Shown piece by piece: positions 45,652 through 57,903 of a DNA stretch of 64,000 nucleotides (its first letter is position 1; the number at the start of each line of letters is the position of its first letter). This stretch comes from Rhizoclosmatium globosum (taxonomy: Eukaryota > Chytridiomycota > Chytridiomycetes > Chytridiales > Chytriomycetaceae), in NCBI GenBank assembly GCA_002104985.1, contig MCGO01000045.1, forward strand, positions 1 through 64,000, written 5' to 3'. The position numbers and the translations under genes were made by a program. The notes under the pieces were generated by a model. That model worked only from the letters and a program-made list of their open reading frames with translations, ran no database searches and was not told the origin of the DNA.

Positions 45652-48437
45652 ATGCGAGCAGCGGACTTCCACTGCGAGCGCCAGTTCAGCTGGCGCAGAC
45701 AACTGATCCAGCTTATCAAGTGGAACTTCTCAATGAAGAAGCGGGAACCTGCCTTTGTTGCGAACGATATTTTGGGCACACTCCTCTTTCTCTTCATCTT
45801 GGTTATGCTCAACCTTGGTCTCGCTGTATTTCCTGGCTCTTGTAAGAAGCTGCTTAGTGTTGTTTAATGATTGTTTGGCTGACGAGTACAATCAAACAGT
45901 CTCCATCGAAACCTTGCCAACTCTTGCATCTCTCTGTCCTGATGCCTCAAATTGCATCGCCATGGGATATATCCAGCCAAACAGCTCACTTCCTCAAGCA
46001 GCCTCGCAAGCCATTCTCACGGAGCTTGCACAATTGATTGCCGAATCAGAACCGCAATTTACAGCGACTAATGCTCTTAAAGCATTTCCTTCGGAACAAG
46101 CCATGACAGACTACCGCAATCAAAATGACAAGTCTTTGTTTGTGGGACTTGAACTCCAGGCTGTGAACGTTACAAATTTCGATACAGTTTACTACATTTG
46201 GGTGCTAGATTCTCTCTTCGCTTCCTCCAACTATAACGCTGTAGGCTATACAACTGCTCAAGCATACTTGGATAGAGCTATCATCAACGCGCAACGTTCA
46301 TTGATTGGTCCCCCTGGTACCCCAAAGCTCAAAAGTCCCCTCACGTACACTGCAAACAATGGTGTCAGATTCGCTTCTATAAATATCAAAGAAATCTCAG
46401 TCGGAGTTCAGATTGTCTTTTATATGATCTTGATGTTCCAAACAGTGACTGCCAATGCAACTCGAGCACTTGCCAATGACAAAGCAATTTTACGTCCTGG
46501 CATGGTTGTCATGGGCTTGAACGAGACGGTCTACATTTTCTCAGTATTGGTTGTCCAAATTATTTCCTCCTTACCCGTCATGATTGTTGTGACAATTGTT
46601 CTCTGCACTTTCGGAAAAGTGTTCATTTACGCGTCACCTGTTCTAATTGGTGTAATCCTTGTGTTGTACTCTATGCTGTGCGCTGCATTTGGATACTTCT
46701 TATCAGTCATATTCCCTGATCCCCGTCAATCAACTGGAATGTCGTTCATTTCTTTGTATCTTGGACTTGCCATGTATGCTGTTGGAAAACTTTCATTGTT
46801 TGACAAGAGCGGAGTCTCTACGGCTATTCAGACTGTTTGGTTGCTATCTCCCCACGCTTGCTTTGGTAGAATTCTGGATCTCATATTTTCTCAAGAGACT
46901 ATCCTACAGTCTGTAAACTTAACCACACTTTCTAACTACCCAAAGATTCGAACTGCTGTTATTATGCTAGCTGTTGATATTCCTATTTGGTTCATCCTCT
47001 CTTGGGTTCTTGAAAAGCTTTATCCAGGAAAAGATCAGAAAGGTCTTCCAATCACTTTCTTGTTTGACAAGAAGTTTTGGATTCCCGAAAGTGTAAACGA
47101 AGCTGTGTTGGGAGGGGATCTGGATGAGATTGCTCCTATACACCAGGAAGCATCAGATGATATTGAGTTGGTGGATTTTACTGCTGTTGGCGAGAAGCAA
47201 AAGCATTCTGTACGTGTTGCGAATATTGTTATGAAGTTTCCCGGCTCCAAAAAGAAACATTTGGGACCCATTGGCTTATTTCATCAATGGCTGTCAAAGA
47301 AACGAGGAAAAGATGTCGATGTCAATGTCAATGTTGGTGGAGATGAAAAAGAGGTTCCCAAAGAAGTTGTGGCTTTAAATAATGTCTCTATTGATCTTCA
47401 TTCAGGCCAAACCTTGGCTCTTCTTGGTGAGACTTTTTGTTCTATATATTACTTGTAAGTGTCTGACCTGTTTGATTGTAGGACACAACGGTAGTGGAAA
47501 GACGACAATGCTTTCAATCCTATCGGGTGGTCTCTTACCCACTGCTGGTAAAATGGTGGTCAAGACCAAAACTAACAGCCCAAGAGGATATTCTTTCCTT
47601 GACACAAGCAAACCAATGGAGCTGAACCTCATTCGCCGAAACCTTGGTGTCTGCCCACAATTTGATGTCCTATTTCCATCATTTACTTGTAAAGAGCATT
47701 TGATCCTCTATGCTGCCCTCAAAGGAATTGTTGTCCTCCCTTCAAGCAGTCCAAAGAAAACCCAATCTGAACTACTCAATGAATACATTGATGCATTGCT
47801 GGAAGATGTCGATTTGGCTTTAAAAACCAATGTCAGAACAGTTTCTTTATCTGGTGGTCAAAAGCGAAAACTCAGTCTCGCGATTGCTCTTCTCGGAAAC
47901 CCATCGTTGATTTTGTTGGATGAACCCACGTCAGGAATGGATGTTGGAGCCACGGAAAAAGTCTGGAAGTTGATTCAAGAAATCAAGGGAAACAAAACTA
48001 TCATCATCACAACACATTCAATGGAAGAAGCTGATACACTTGGAGATCGAATTGCTATCTTGAATAAGGGAGAATTCCAAACCATTGGCACTTCTTTGTT
48101 CTTGAAGGGAAAATTTGGTGTTGGTTTCCGCATGATGGTTGATGTGAAGGAAGGTGGAAACTTTGACCAAATCCTTGACGCAGTCAAACAAGTTTTCCCT
48201 GCCGCTGATTTGACTGCTTCATCAAGCACAACAGGATCAATTACACTTGTCAAGCCAGAGAAAATCACGTCTCTTGAGTATTCAGAGCTTCTTTCTGGCT
48301 TGTTTACTAAACTGAACGCATTAATTGATGTCGGTGAATTGAAGGATGTGAATGCGATTGGTCTTGGACAGACCACATTAGAACAAGTGTTCCTTTCTTT
48401 GAATGATAAAGACGATGACCAAAGGCAAGCTTCTTGA
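45652..48437 (+). CDS. ABCA-type half ABC transporter
   Basis: Intact gene with three exons (45652-45841, 45900-47426 and 47482-48437), about 890 residues. One TM domain is present: a first TM, a large loop containing CPDASNC, and six hydrophobic segments at about 46390-47000. One NBD follows: Walker A GHNGSGKTT, signature LSGGQKRKLSLA, Walker B LILLDEPTSGMD and H-loop TTHSMEE. LEQVFLSL at the end is typical of subfamily A, whose members move lipids. A full ABCA has two halves, so this product would dimerise or is a half-size fungal form. It is convergent with the next gene. Confidence 0.92.
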
Positions 48438-48711
48438 ATGGGTTTCTTGAATAAATTTGTGTAAAGATTGTGTTGGTTTCACATTTGTAGTGCCGAAGAT
48501 ACTGACACAAAGTTAAAGACTTTGCCTCTGTCTTCTGGATTTTGAGTAGACATCCAAATCTGGTTGTTCCAATACAAGAGCAAGTGCACCGCAAAAAGCA
48601 AAAACTGTTGTCGTCTTTCAACTCACTTTCTTTTCTTATTTGCACTTTGAGTGTTTGTGTCACAAACACTATCGATACCGATCTTTATTCTTTCAACATA
48701 CAATACAATAA

Positions 48712-51300
48712 CTAAAACGACTTGAGCTCCTTCTGCCTCTTTGCAAAGTCAATGAAGACTTGCTGTAATGTTGTTTGAGCAACAGAAAAGTCGTTCACTC
48801 CAACCTCCTCCTTCTTCCTCAACACGCCAAATACATCTTCCAAGAGGCCCACCGAGTGTTTTACACTGTGATCAGTTGATGAAACTTCAAATACAACAGT
48901 GCAACCAATCATTCTGGTACAACGCGTCAAATGACCCAAAGCGTTCAGCTTGTCTGTAAGCCATTTCTGAGATTTAATTGCGTTTGCTTCGGTATCAGTT
49001 CGGAGGGTGACAACATATCCCGCTCCATGAGTTGACTTCAAATACTGAGACGTTCCCAAACATCGAAGCTTGCCGTTCACAAGAATACCAATACGATCAC
49101 TCAAAGCATCGACTTCTTCCATCGAATGACTCGTCAATATCACGGCACTTGTTTTCTTGAATCCTTCAATTGCAGTCCAAATAGATCGTCTAATCGCGAT
49201 ATCAACACCAGTAGTTGGCTCATCCAAGAAAATCAGTTTTGGTGATCCAATGGTCGCAATGGCAAGCATGAGTCTCCGCTTATTACCTCCAGAAAGGGTT
49301 TGAACACGAGCACCGTGTTTCTTGATCCCAACAGTCTCAAGAGCCTCCATTGCTGCACGAGAAACGTCTGGAATCTCTCGAATAGCAGCATACAAAACCA
49401 AATGCTCATACGGAGTCAATTTCTGCCAAAGAGCATCTGTTGTGGACAGTACCCGATATTCTCTCCAACCCACTTTGGAATACTTGTTGCTGTCAACACA
49501 TCTTTCGAATCCGCTGAAAACCGCACGCGTCCAGTCGTGAGAGTCTCCAACCCTGTCAGAATCTTCATGGTTGTTGATTTACCAGCACCGTTTGGTCCCA
49601 AAAAGCCGAAACACTCTCCTTTTCGAACACCAAACCACAAGTCGTTCAGAATAACCAAGTTCTTGCGCTTACTTCCACTTGCGTTTGAGTTGACGACTTT
49701 CCCAACACCTTCAACAACCATTTGCATACGATCATCATCAAACGCGTCGTTGGAGGAATGGGTGCGAAGGTATTCAATTTCAGAGTTGAGTTGGGAGTCA
49801 AGAGGGAAGCTAGAATCGTCTGCAAGGGTAGCTTCCAAATCCTGTGAAGCTTCGGCAGCTTTTGCACGCATGTTTGCGGTTTGCTTGCGACTTAAAAATT
49901 CCAAGAATGTGATGTTGTTACGTTGTAGGTGGAAAAGCAGAATTGCGAGAAGAGAGTACACAATGAATTGGATGACAAAGACCAGCATAAGAGGCAAGAT
50001 TTCGTTGTTGATGTTGAATACGTCTGCAAGAGTATAAGGCTTTCCGGTTTGCACTGACAGAGCATTCACTGTGATGATCCTATACAATCCAAATGAAGGG
50101 GCTAGCGCTGTGAATCCAATTGAGGCTCCGCGTGATACAGTCTTGGTAATGAACTGAACAATGAAATATGGAACGAATACAACGAGAGTCTGAATGGATG
50201 CCCCCACTGTTCCAACACTAGTTGGCTTCTTGAAGCAGAATGAGATACAGTATCCAGCCGGAACAACGACAAATCCATAGAGAATCATGGGAATCACATA
50301 TCCAGCCATACTTGCTTGAACAATAAACGCCATTTTCATTGGAATCCCAATGCGCAGAGGAAAAAGAGGGACGAAGCCACAGCCCAGAGGTAAATAAGGC
50401 CATCCGCGAAAGCAGTTGCCAAAAAGAATGCGCGAGTATCAAGACCAGTCAGAACAGTTGACTGACGACTCCATTCTCATTTTCCTTCACACGGGCTTCA
50501 GCCACATTCAATACAGTGAAGGTGAGAGCATTGACAATAAAACTCGGTACAATTTGGGCGGCAATATCGACAAGCTGGCCAGTCACAAACGTAGCAACTT
50601 GAGGGAAAATAAATGGTGCTGGCAAATTGGTTCCAATCAACAGGTTGGACTTTTGGGAGATCAACCCATTCAAAAGACCATATCCGGCATTTGCTTGAGA
50701 TCCCTCGAGGAGAATGGTGTATCCCAAATCTTGCTTTCCATTTGATTCTACACCAGAAAAGGTAGCGGCGGAGTTGTTGAAGTAGTATCCACCAGGGTAA
50801 TATGGTTTGAGGAGTCCAAGAGATTGGCCGTGTCAGCAACACTGAAGGAATCAATGCTTTGGAAAGTTGTAAACGAGACATTGGGAGTTGCAGCACTTAA
50901 GGCAGAAAAGGAAGTGGACCAAGATGCCTGGAGGGACTCTGTTGCTACGTAGCAAAAGCAATCAATTTAAGACCGACTCACCGTCAACCACGAGCCCAAG
51001 TTTGAGCAATCCATTTTCGTATGGTAGATTCGCTGCACTAACAAGAGGTCTCTTCACAGTGACGCTTGGGAACTCAATAGTTGGGATGGCAGCAGCGATC
51101 GCAACCGCAAAGCCCACCATAAAGAAGGGAAAGACGACCCCTGAGAAGATGGATAGGAACTCCCTGCGAGCGAGCAGAAGCCGCAGCTTGAACACCGCCT
51201 TGAAGTGCGTTGTCTTCATCTTCTTCGAGATTTTGCTGGAGATTTTGGTGAGTGGGTGATTGCGAACCCAATCAAAATGGATGCCTTCAAAGTCCGCAAC
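48712..51300 (-). CDS. Second ABCA-type transporter, 5' end replaced by a duplicated segment
   Basis: A TM domain starts with KLRLLLARREFLSIFSGVVFPFFMV and continues with segments at about 50600, 50300 and 50000. An NBD follows: Walker A GPNGAGKSTT, signature LSGGNKRRLMLA, Walker B LIFLDEPTTGVD and HSMEEVDALSDR. FSVAQTTLQQVFIDF closes it. Upstream of about 51300 the sequence becomes the 199-bp lectin fragment, so any earlier exons were lost or were never there. The start may be the ATG at 51222. One-base breaks occur at about 50830, 50460 and 49445 (one G missing in CPQQDALW). Confidence 0.85.
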
Positions 51301-51499
51301 TAATGCCTCACTGCGTGTAGATCCTCCAGCGTGGATTGGCAACCATTCATCTATTGCTCCAATTTCCGTTGACACACCCATAGGTTGCTTCCCATTGTTC
51401 AACAATACCTTTCTCTATCTCAATCAGGCGCAAACGAGCCTTTCAAACACCAATAGAAATATATGGAAAGATTCCAATGGAATTTGGGAGTCTTCGTCG
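51301..51499 (+). repeat. Duplicated fragment of the propeller-protein gene
   Basis: It matches 42382-42580 with a few substitutions. It keeps the original reading frame (AAAGATTCCAATGGA), whereas the parent has lost one T. It sits between the truncated ABCA gene and the block containing phosphatase copy 3. It has no start or signal peptide of its own. Confidence 0.85.
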
Positions 51500-51623
51500 A
51501 AGATGCAGTGTGTTTGCATCTTGGCTTTCGAGTCAAAGTTTACGCCACTTGCAGAGCTACCAACGTGGAATTAACAAATATTGCGTTCACAGCTTTGATT
51601 AATTCGTGTAATAATTATTTGAG

Positions 51624-52316
51624 TTACAACGGGTATGGTGGCAATCCAAACTCTTCCGGCACAAAGTCCTCCATACTCCGTAAGACCTTGACACATCGTT
51701 TCACCAAATCTTCATCAAGCGTCAAGTTCTCATCAGGAATCCAAACAACGTTCATATTCGCCACTAATCCCGCCTTCACTCCCATAGGCGAATCCTCAAA
51801 AACAAGGCAATTCTTATTATTCTTCCCGACATCTGTTTGAAGACCAAGTGAATTCGCTCCAGCCAAAAACAAATCAGGAGCCGGCTTCCCCCTCTGAATA
51901 TGCCCGTCAGAAGAACAAGTGACGTTCCCGTCAAAGTGTCGAAACAGTTCCTCATTCTTACTTGACTTCATAATAAACGCATCTCTCGTGCTACTCGTCG
52001 CCACACAAATAGGAACGTTATGTTCCTTCAAATGTTGAACGAGCTTCATAACCCCTGGCAACGGTTTGCAGTAAGGGTACAGTTCCGCCAAAATCCGCTT
52101 TCTCTCGGTGAGATATGCTTCAGGAGACATTGGGATCTTGTAGTGCTGTAGAAACAGCTTTGCGGCATCGGTCTCCTTGTGCCCCATGATCTTTTGCTTT
52201 ACCTCCCAGGTGTAGACGAGGCCGTAACGGGCGAGGATCTTGTTGTTTGCATCGGAGTATGGGTCTTCTAGTAGGAGGCCGTCCATGTCGAAGAGGACGT
52301 GGGTTGTTCGAACCAT
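51624..52316 (-). CDS. HAD-family phosphatase, PUDP/HDHD1 type, copy 3
   Basis: Intact 230-residue paralog of copy 1, and much closer to copy 2. It has VLFDMDGLLLEDP, ATSSTRDAF, GKPAPD, VFEDSPMGVKAGL and SMEDFVPEEFGLPPYP. The residue after the DMDGLLL block is E-D-P-Y rather than the usual D-T-E, so cap opening or specificity could differ. The flanking 110 bases downstream (51510-51620) also match the flank of copy 2 (44780-44890), which shows the whole block was duplicated. Confidence 0.87.
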   Translation of the reverse strand: MVRTTHVLFDMDGLLLEDPYSDANNKILARYGLVYTWEVKQKIMGHKETDAAKLFLQHYKIPMSPEAYLTERKRILAELYPYCKPLPGVMKLVQHLKEHNVPICVATSSTRDAFIMKSSKNEELFRHFDGNVTCSSDGHIQRGKPAPDLFLAGANSLGLQTDVGKNNKNCLVFEDSPMGVKAGLVANMNVVWIPDENLTLDEDLVKRCVKVLRSMEDFVPEEFGLPPYPL

Positions 52317-52456
52317 GTGGCCAAGTATTGACGTCTATAATTAACGCGATAAATATGATCTCATTGTTCCAAAGCAGGCGAGAAGAAAAGGCTAAATAAG
52401 AACTACGAGAAGAAATATAAAGATGGAGAGGCGAGAGAATAAACATAAGTAAAGCC

Positions 52457-54743
52457 TCATTGCTTCCTGGCTTTGGCAGGAACAATACTAGGCTGCGGCG
52501 GCGCGGCGGTTGTAGGAGCCACTTCTTCATCAACATACACTATAATTCCGTGACCTCATCTGTACAAGTAGTGGAGGAGCTTTCTGGCTCGTTCGAAGTC
52601 GTTGGAATTTCAACTGTTAATGTCGTTGTTGTTTCAGAAGTCGTTGTAGTATCAGTTGTGCTTGTGCTTGTTGTAGTAGTTTCAGTCTGGGAGGTTGTAG
52701 TCGACGTTGAAGTCGTTTCAGTGGTATTCGTGGTTGGAGTCGTTTGAGTCTCGGTAGTAGTAGAAGTCGTTGATGTTTCCAGAGTCGTACTGGTGCTTGT
52801 TGTAGTTGTTTCCGTTGCGGAAGTAGTCGTTGACGTGGTTGATGTTTCGGTCGTAGTTGTAGTTGGCGTAGTGTTTGTCTCAGTTGTAGTACTAGTGGTG
52901 GTTGTTTCGGCAGTTGTACTTGTACTGGTCGTTGTAGTTTCTGTTTGAGATGTGGTGGTTGAGGTTGTAGTACTTTCGGATGTAGTAGTTGTAGGTGTTG
53001 AGGTTGTCTCGGTGGTGGTGGATGTTGTTTTTGTTTCTGTTGTACTAGTGCTAGTGGTTGTGGTATCCGTCTGCGATGTTGTAGTGGATGTGGTTGTTGT
53101 CTCCGTGGTCAAAGTACTTGTACTTGTCGTGGTTGTGTCCGTTTGCGAAGTTGTAGTCGAAGTAGTCGTTGTCTCAGTTTCAGAAGTTGTAGTAGAAGTT
53201 GTGGTCGTCTCAGACGTCGTCGTTGTTGGCGTCAACGTTGTGCTTGTCGTTGTAGTAGCTTCAGTTGTACTTGTACTTGTTGTAGTTGTTTCTGTCTGAG
53301 TTGTCGTCGTCGAAGTAGTGGACGTTTCCGTTGTAGGACTTTCTGTGCGAGTTCCTGATTCGGAGATACTAGTCAATGGAACCGTTTCATATGAAGTTGT
53401 GAACTCTTCCGTAGCAGAAGCTGAAGGACTCGGTGAAATAGCTTCAGTCTTGGTGGTCTCCAATGTTGTGGTCTTTATAAATGGCGTTTTCGTCTTTTTC
53501 GAGAAGCTTTGCCAATGTCGCGTTGGAATCAAGTCCTCCTATATCGAAACAAATATAAGTTTATCGTTGCTGAATTCGAAAATTTGTTTACGGTTGTAGT
53601 TTCACTTTCCGAACACGACTCTGTTTCATAGATTGTAGTGATATCTTCCGGAGATGTGGTTGGTTCTGGAGACGTCGAAGGTCCTTCCGTTGAAGAAACA
53701 CTTGTGAAAGTTTCCAGAGACGTAGTTGTACTGGTTGTGGTGGTTTCAGTTTGCGTTGTCGACGACGTTGTTGTCTCAGTTGATGTTGTAGTTGATGTTG
53801 TAGATGTGCTCGTTGTAGTTGTTTCTGTTTGTGAAGTCGTTGTCGAAGTTGTGGTAGTTTCAGTGGTAGTCGTCTCGGTTGATGTGGTGACAGCTTCTGT
53901 CTGAGATGGAAATACGACAGAGGATGATAACACATCTGTTTGAGACGGGGCTACATTGCTTGACGAGACAGATGTAAAGGGCTGATTGGTCGTTCTTCTG
54001 GTCTTCTTTGAAACAACGCTTTGCCAGTGCCGGGTTGGAATCAAGTCTTCCTCCTGTTAATCATTTAACCTAAAATACAATACCACAAAGAAAACCTACA
54101 GTTGTAGTCATCTCGGAACATGTTTCGGTTTCAATTATAGTGATGATTTCGTCAGTCGTGGTGGTTGGAATAGGTGGGTTAGATTGCACGCTGGATTTGG
54201 GTTTTGCTGTGGTTTTAGGCTTCTTTGAAATTACGCTTTGCCAGTGTCGCGTCGGAATTATGTCGTCCTACGTTAATCAATAAATATATTTCAAAGTATT
54301 GGAAAGGAGACGTTACAGTGGTTGTTTCGACAGTGTTCCAAGTACTTTTCGGACTATTCTGCTAGAATAGATATCAGAAAGTTATTGGTACTGGTTTGCG
54401 ATAATGTACATACTGTTGTAGTTGTCACAATATCGGTAGTCTCAGGACACGTTTCCGTCCCAGTCTCCACCAAAACTTCAATCTCGTATCCAATATCATC
54501 GGCGGCAGGACTCAATGATGGGCTGACTTCGACTTTCGTGAAGGCTTCGGTTGCGGTTGCTGTCAAACCTTCTCGACGAATAACATTGTTTGCCCGTCCA
54601 ATAGGAAAGGCATTCGAGCCTATGGCGATAAACACCATAAGAAGACTCACGAAGAGACTCGTGGTCTTGTAATTCTTTGTGGGCTGAGGAAATATATATG
54701 ATAAGTTTGACAGCCTCGTTCAAGAACAGTACCCTCATACCAT
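52457..54743 (-). CDS. Secreted mucin-like protein M3 with repeated IPTRHWQS exon modules
   Basis: Exon 1 is the ATG alone (54743-54741). Exon 2 encodes signal peptide TSLFVSLLMVFIAIGSNAFP and NVIRR. The following three exons each begin with (E/D)DxIPTRHWQS and KK; the first two end with an I(T/E)TxETExCSE segment before a T-rich splice edge. The last carries a long TETTTTSTSTT region and ends TC...IIVYVDEEVAPTTAAPP. Each module has one Cys. A one-base break lies at about 52552. The function is unknown; it is probably exported to the wall or matrix. Confidence 0.75.
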
Positions 54744-55169
54744 AACGTAAGGAGGCAACTACAGATTTGAAGAGTTGGGTGCTGATAAGAGATTGATGGA
54801 TGGGTCGATGAAAGACCTCGACGGTGGCAGAATAGTGTTGAATGACTTTTTCTCAAAAACAGGCTGTCAAAAAGTTTGACAAGTTTGTCGGACTCTGAAA
54901 TTCGAGAACCCCCAAACAAGGCCGAGCTACCTGGGAGCCGAAACAACGCATGTGAGTATAATTCGACACATTTTAGTTTGGTAACTACCAAACACACAAT
55001 GCACGACGTGAAGGATAGGCAAACGATCAGCAGAAAGAATGTAACAGACAGTAAATGTATTATAAATAGTGAGAGCACATAAAGAGAGCTTCCATACGGA
55101 GCGAAGTTGAAAACATAAGAAGAACGCGAAGTCAAAGAAAAGAAGGAGATACGTGAGATAATAAATTCA

Positions 55170-57615
55170 TCAAGGCAGTGCCTCAAGGTATGCCAAGGTC
55201 CACTTCTGGTTCCAGTTGCCGTTACAGTCCCAGAGACCCACAACTTCACCAGCCTTTGCACGATCTGAACGGTTCTTGTCCAAACAAATCTTTGGTGCCC
55301 CAACAGGCGTCCAAAGCCCTCCAGAAATATAATTCCACGAAACTACAGTTGGGCTTGAGCAGGATTGCAGAGACAAGACAGCTCCTTTCACTAAAGACGC
55401 TGCGGCAACACAGAGACTTTGGTCAGCCTTGTAAACGAGCTGATTATCTTGGTTCAAAGCAAACAAATCGGTATCAGGGTGCGAGTTGTATGTGTACGAT
55501 TTCAACACAAAGGTAGCTCCAGATTTAACTGCTCCGTTCAGTGTAACAGCGTCGAAACGATGAGTAGTATCGATTTGGCCATTCTTCAAGACTTGGCTAC
55601 TGACAACAAGAGGAGCGAACGTCAATGCAGTGGGCGACGTAGCTGGTGATGGTGAAGGTGATGGCGCAGGGGATGGCGATGGGGATGGCGATGGAACAAC
55701 AGCTGAAGTTGGTGCCGCAGGTGGAGTTGATGACTTAGGAGATGGGGTGTAGCCTGGAGGTCTTGGTAACCAATCAGCCTTACAGTCACTACGCCATTGG
55801 AATCTCTGGTTCCATGCACCAACGTCGTGGTTCTTGGGGTCGCTGTGGCAAGGCCAGAGTCCGACAACATTTCCTTCCTTTGTCAAACCATCAAAGTTAT
55901 CCAAGCAGAGATTCAAGTTTGTGGAAGGCTTGAAGTAAAAGTATCCCAAGTCAGGGGCAACAGCCCAAACAGTTGTCCACGTAATGGCAGTGTCACAAGC
56001 GCCAAAGTACAAGTGCTGACCTCTGGACAATGGAAGCCCGGATCCTGGTTTAGTAACAGTAGTGAGACACTGGTCTGGGTAAGCTTTGGAACGAATTCTG
56101 CTGTTCTCGTCAAGACGGAACTTGGCGAAGGCTTCAGTTGCGGGATTGTAAAGAGTTGAGTTCGCTGTAACACCGAGGTATTGGGGTTTCTTGGGGTTAG
56201 GGTCATTCTCAATACCAACAAGCCAAAAGTCGAACACTTTCTCAAGAACCATTGGACAGTATTCAAGGTCAACAGATGGTGAAGGCAGTGCGGACACAGT
56301 GGAAGTAACGAGAGCATTTGTTGTGGTGAAAGTTACCACTGGTGGCGAAGGAACGACTTTGGTAGTGATAACAGGAGGGGAAGGTGCGATAGGTGTCGTT
56401 GTTTCGGCAGGAGGTGGAGATGGAGGAACAGAGTTGGTTGTCGCGGCAGGTGGGGATGGAGCGACTACAGTAGTAGTTTCGGCAGGTGGTGATGAAGCAA
56501 CAATAGTCTCAGCCGGCGGCGATGGAGCAACAGTAGTCTCAGCCGGCGGCGATGGAGCAACAGTTGTCTCAGCTGGTGGTGATGGAGCAACGGTCGTTGT
56601 CTCCGCTGGAGGTGATGGAGCGACAGGTGTGGTTGTTTCGACAGGTGGTGATGGAGCAACTGGGGTGGTAGTCTCAGCAGGAGGAGATGGGATGACTTCG
56701 GTGGTGGTCTCGGCTGGTGGCGATGGAGCAACAGTCGTCTCTGCTGGAGGTGATGGGGCAACTGGAGTTGTTGTCTCGGCTGGAGGAGACGGTGCAGCTG
56801 GAGTGGTTGTCTCAGCAGGTGGTGATGGTGGGACGAATTCAGTTGTGGTAGTAGTTGTTTCAGTTGTGCTGGTCTCTGTCGTGGAAGTGCTTGTTGTAGT
56901 AGTTCCTGTTGTGGTGGTGGCTGTGGTAGATGTGGTCTCTGTTGTAGTTGAGCTGGTGGTGGTAGTTGGAGTGGTTGTAGTTTCAGTTGTTGTGGTTGTC
57001 GAAGTTGAAGTAGTCTCCGTTGAAGTAGACGTTGAAGTTGAAGTTGTCGCCGTTGTGGTAGTTTCGGTTGTTGTTGTTGGTGTTGTGGTCGATGTTTCCG
57101 TTGAAGTGGATGTAGTTGTTGTTGGGGTTGTACCAGTTGTTGTTGTAGTCTCTGTTGTAGCAGTTGTGCTCGTGGAAGTTGTTGTCGTTTCGGTTTGAGA
57201 AGTCGTGGTGGAAGTAGTCGTTGTTTCGGTAGTTCCTGGAGCCGGTGAAGGTGATGGGGATGGGGATGGCGAAGGAGACGGCGATGGAGATGGCGACACC
57301 AAAGGAGAAGTAGATACGTGTGGTCTGTGTTTGTACACTGTAACGACAACAGTTGGGTATGGACGTTTGACAGCTCCACCAGAAACGTCCTATAACGCGT
57401 CCGTTCTTAGTATTTACATGGATTATAATTGAACACATACGCCGGCTGTGGTTTCTACGTCTCTACGTCTGGCGACGTTATTCTTATCGGCGACTGGGAA
57501 GGCAGCACTCAGTGTCGCAAACCCAACTATAGCCCAAAGGAGCTGTGCGACTTCAAATTTCTGTTTGAATGATTAATACAAGATCGCGGTGACGAATGCT
57601 GCCAGGACGCACCAT
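55170..57615 (-). CDS. Secreted mucin-like protein M4 with two ricin-B-type lectin regions
   Basis: Exon 1 is the ATG alone (57615-57613), exon 2 (57560-57441) encodes a signal peptide (QLLWAIVGFATLSAAFP) with NVARRR, and exon 3 (57389-55170) is a single uninterrupted frame. After a PSPSPSP stretch and T-rich repeats come about 14 short repeats of the type PSPPAETTT. A Cys-containing region with QCLTTV, LNLCLDNFDG, GLWPC and NQRFQW follows. After a Pro-rich linker there is a second region with SLCVAAASL, ICLDKNRSD and NQKWTL. These QxW-type repeats identify beta-trefoil carbohydrate-binding domains (lectin fold only). Confidence 0.85.
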
Positions 57616-57903
57616 TGTGTTGCTGTTAGTTTGACAGGTGCTGTACTATTCGGGTTGATGGTGCTGAAATCTGACAATGGAGTAATTGAGTGTTCGCAGC
57701 TGAGCAACTATAAGGATGAGACGCACCTAGATGTCTTGAGAGTGATGGACGATGGTGACGGCAGCAACGCAAGTTTTGTTTGCAAGTCTTTTTTGACAGC
57801 TTGTCGAAGAAGCCAAAACAAATGTCAATTCGGACTTTGAATTCTAGCCCCTGACTGTCAAAGTAATAAAAGATTTCAATGAATACTATTTATTTATTTT
57901 AAT

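Noticed and set aside
57589..57840. 83-residue plus-strand frame
   Set aside because: It overlaps the M4 start region antisense and shows no domain or conserved motif.
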